Shown: in pieces, positions 6,286 to 6,314 of the stretch
How the letters are laid out: each line of letters opens with the position of its first letter
How positions within the stretch are numbered: position 1 is the stretch's first letter
From: an uncultured Bacilli bacterium
Lineage (GTDB): Bacteria; Bacillota_I; Bacilli_A; RF39; UBA660
Direction of reading: 5' to 3'
Assembly: GCA_947588865.1 (NCBI GenBank)
Contig: CANPYQ010000064.1
Span: forward strand, 1 to 6,314
Length of the DNA stretch: 6,314 nt
Notes under the pieces: generated by a model
Database searches by the model: none
Told to the model about the DNA's origin: nothing
What the model saw: the letters and a program-made list of their open reading frames with translations, nothing else
Translations under genes and position numbers: made by a program

Positions 6286-6314
6286 TTTATAACTAAATGC
6301 ACGATTTTTATAAT
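6286..6314 (+). promoter_or_regulatory. Possible promoter at the right edge
   Basis: TTTATA (6286-6291) and a perfect TATAAT (6309-6314) are 17 bases apart, 40-68 bases after the exporter stop codon. If real, the next + strand gene has its own transcription. The downstream sequence is missing, so this rests on the hexamers alone. Confidence 0.3.

Overview
The window is a very AT-rich piece of a bacterial chromosome. Clean TATAAT and extended -10 promoters, GGAGG-type ribosome binding sites, short A/T-loop terminators and a clostridial-style thioredoxin pair all suggest a low-GC Bacillota, probably an anaerobe of the Clostridia or Tissierellia type. This is inferred from composition and gene style; there is no species marker in the window.

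Layout from left to right: (1) a short left edge with possible tRNA promoters and perhaps the start of a gene leaving the window; (2) a solitary tRNA-His(GTG) on the + strand with its own promoter and terminator; (3) about 320 bases without a convincing gene, holding a second, bidirectional hairpin; (4) a large - strand gene (true start most likely 2985) for a 776-residue protein with two complete DUF262 (GmrS/ParB-Srx-like) modules and no recognisable nuclease domain; (5) a - strand operon trxA-trxB (thioredoxin and thioredoxin reductase) whose stop and start codons overlap by one base, ended by a 21-bp hairpin that shields the DUF262 gene; (6) a divergent intergenic region with back-to-back promoters and a conspicuous inverted repeat in the trxA leader; (7) a + strand gene for a half-size ABC exporter; (8) a right edge that ends on a possible promoter for the next gene.

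The trx operon and the exporter look like ordinary housekeeping or accessory functions. The DUF262 gene is the unusual part. It stands alone, has its own strong promoter, lies between terminators, and sits next to a tRNA gene, which is a typical place for defence or other mobile cargo. DUF262 proteins whose function is known (GmrSD, BrxU, SspE) are anti-phage NTPase-nucleases, but they carry one DUF262 plus a DUF1524 nuclease. Here the nuclease is missing and the NTPase-like module is doubled. A role in defence is therefore inference, and the biochemical output of the protein is unknown.
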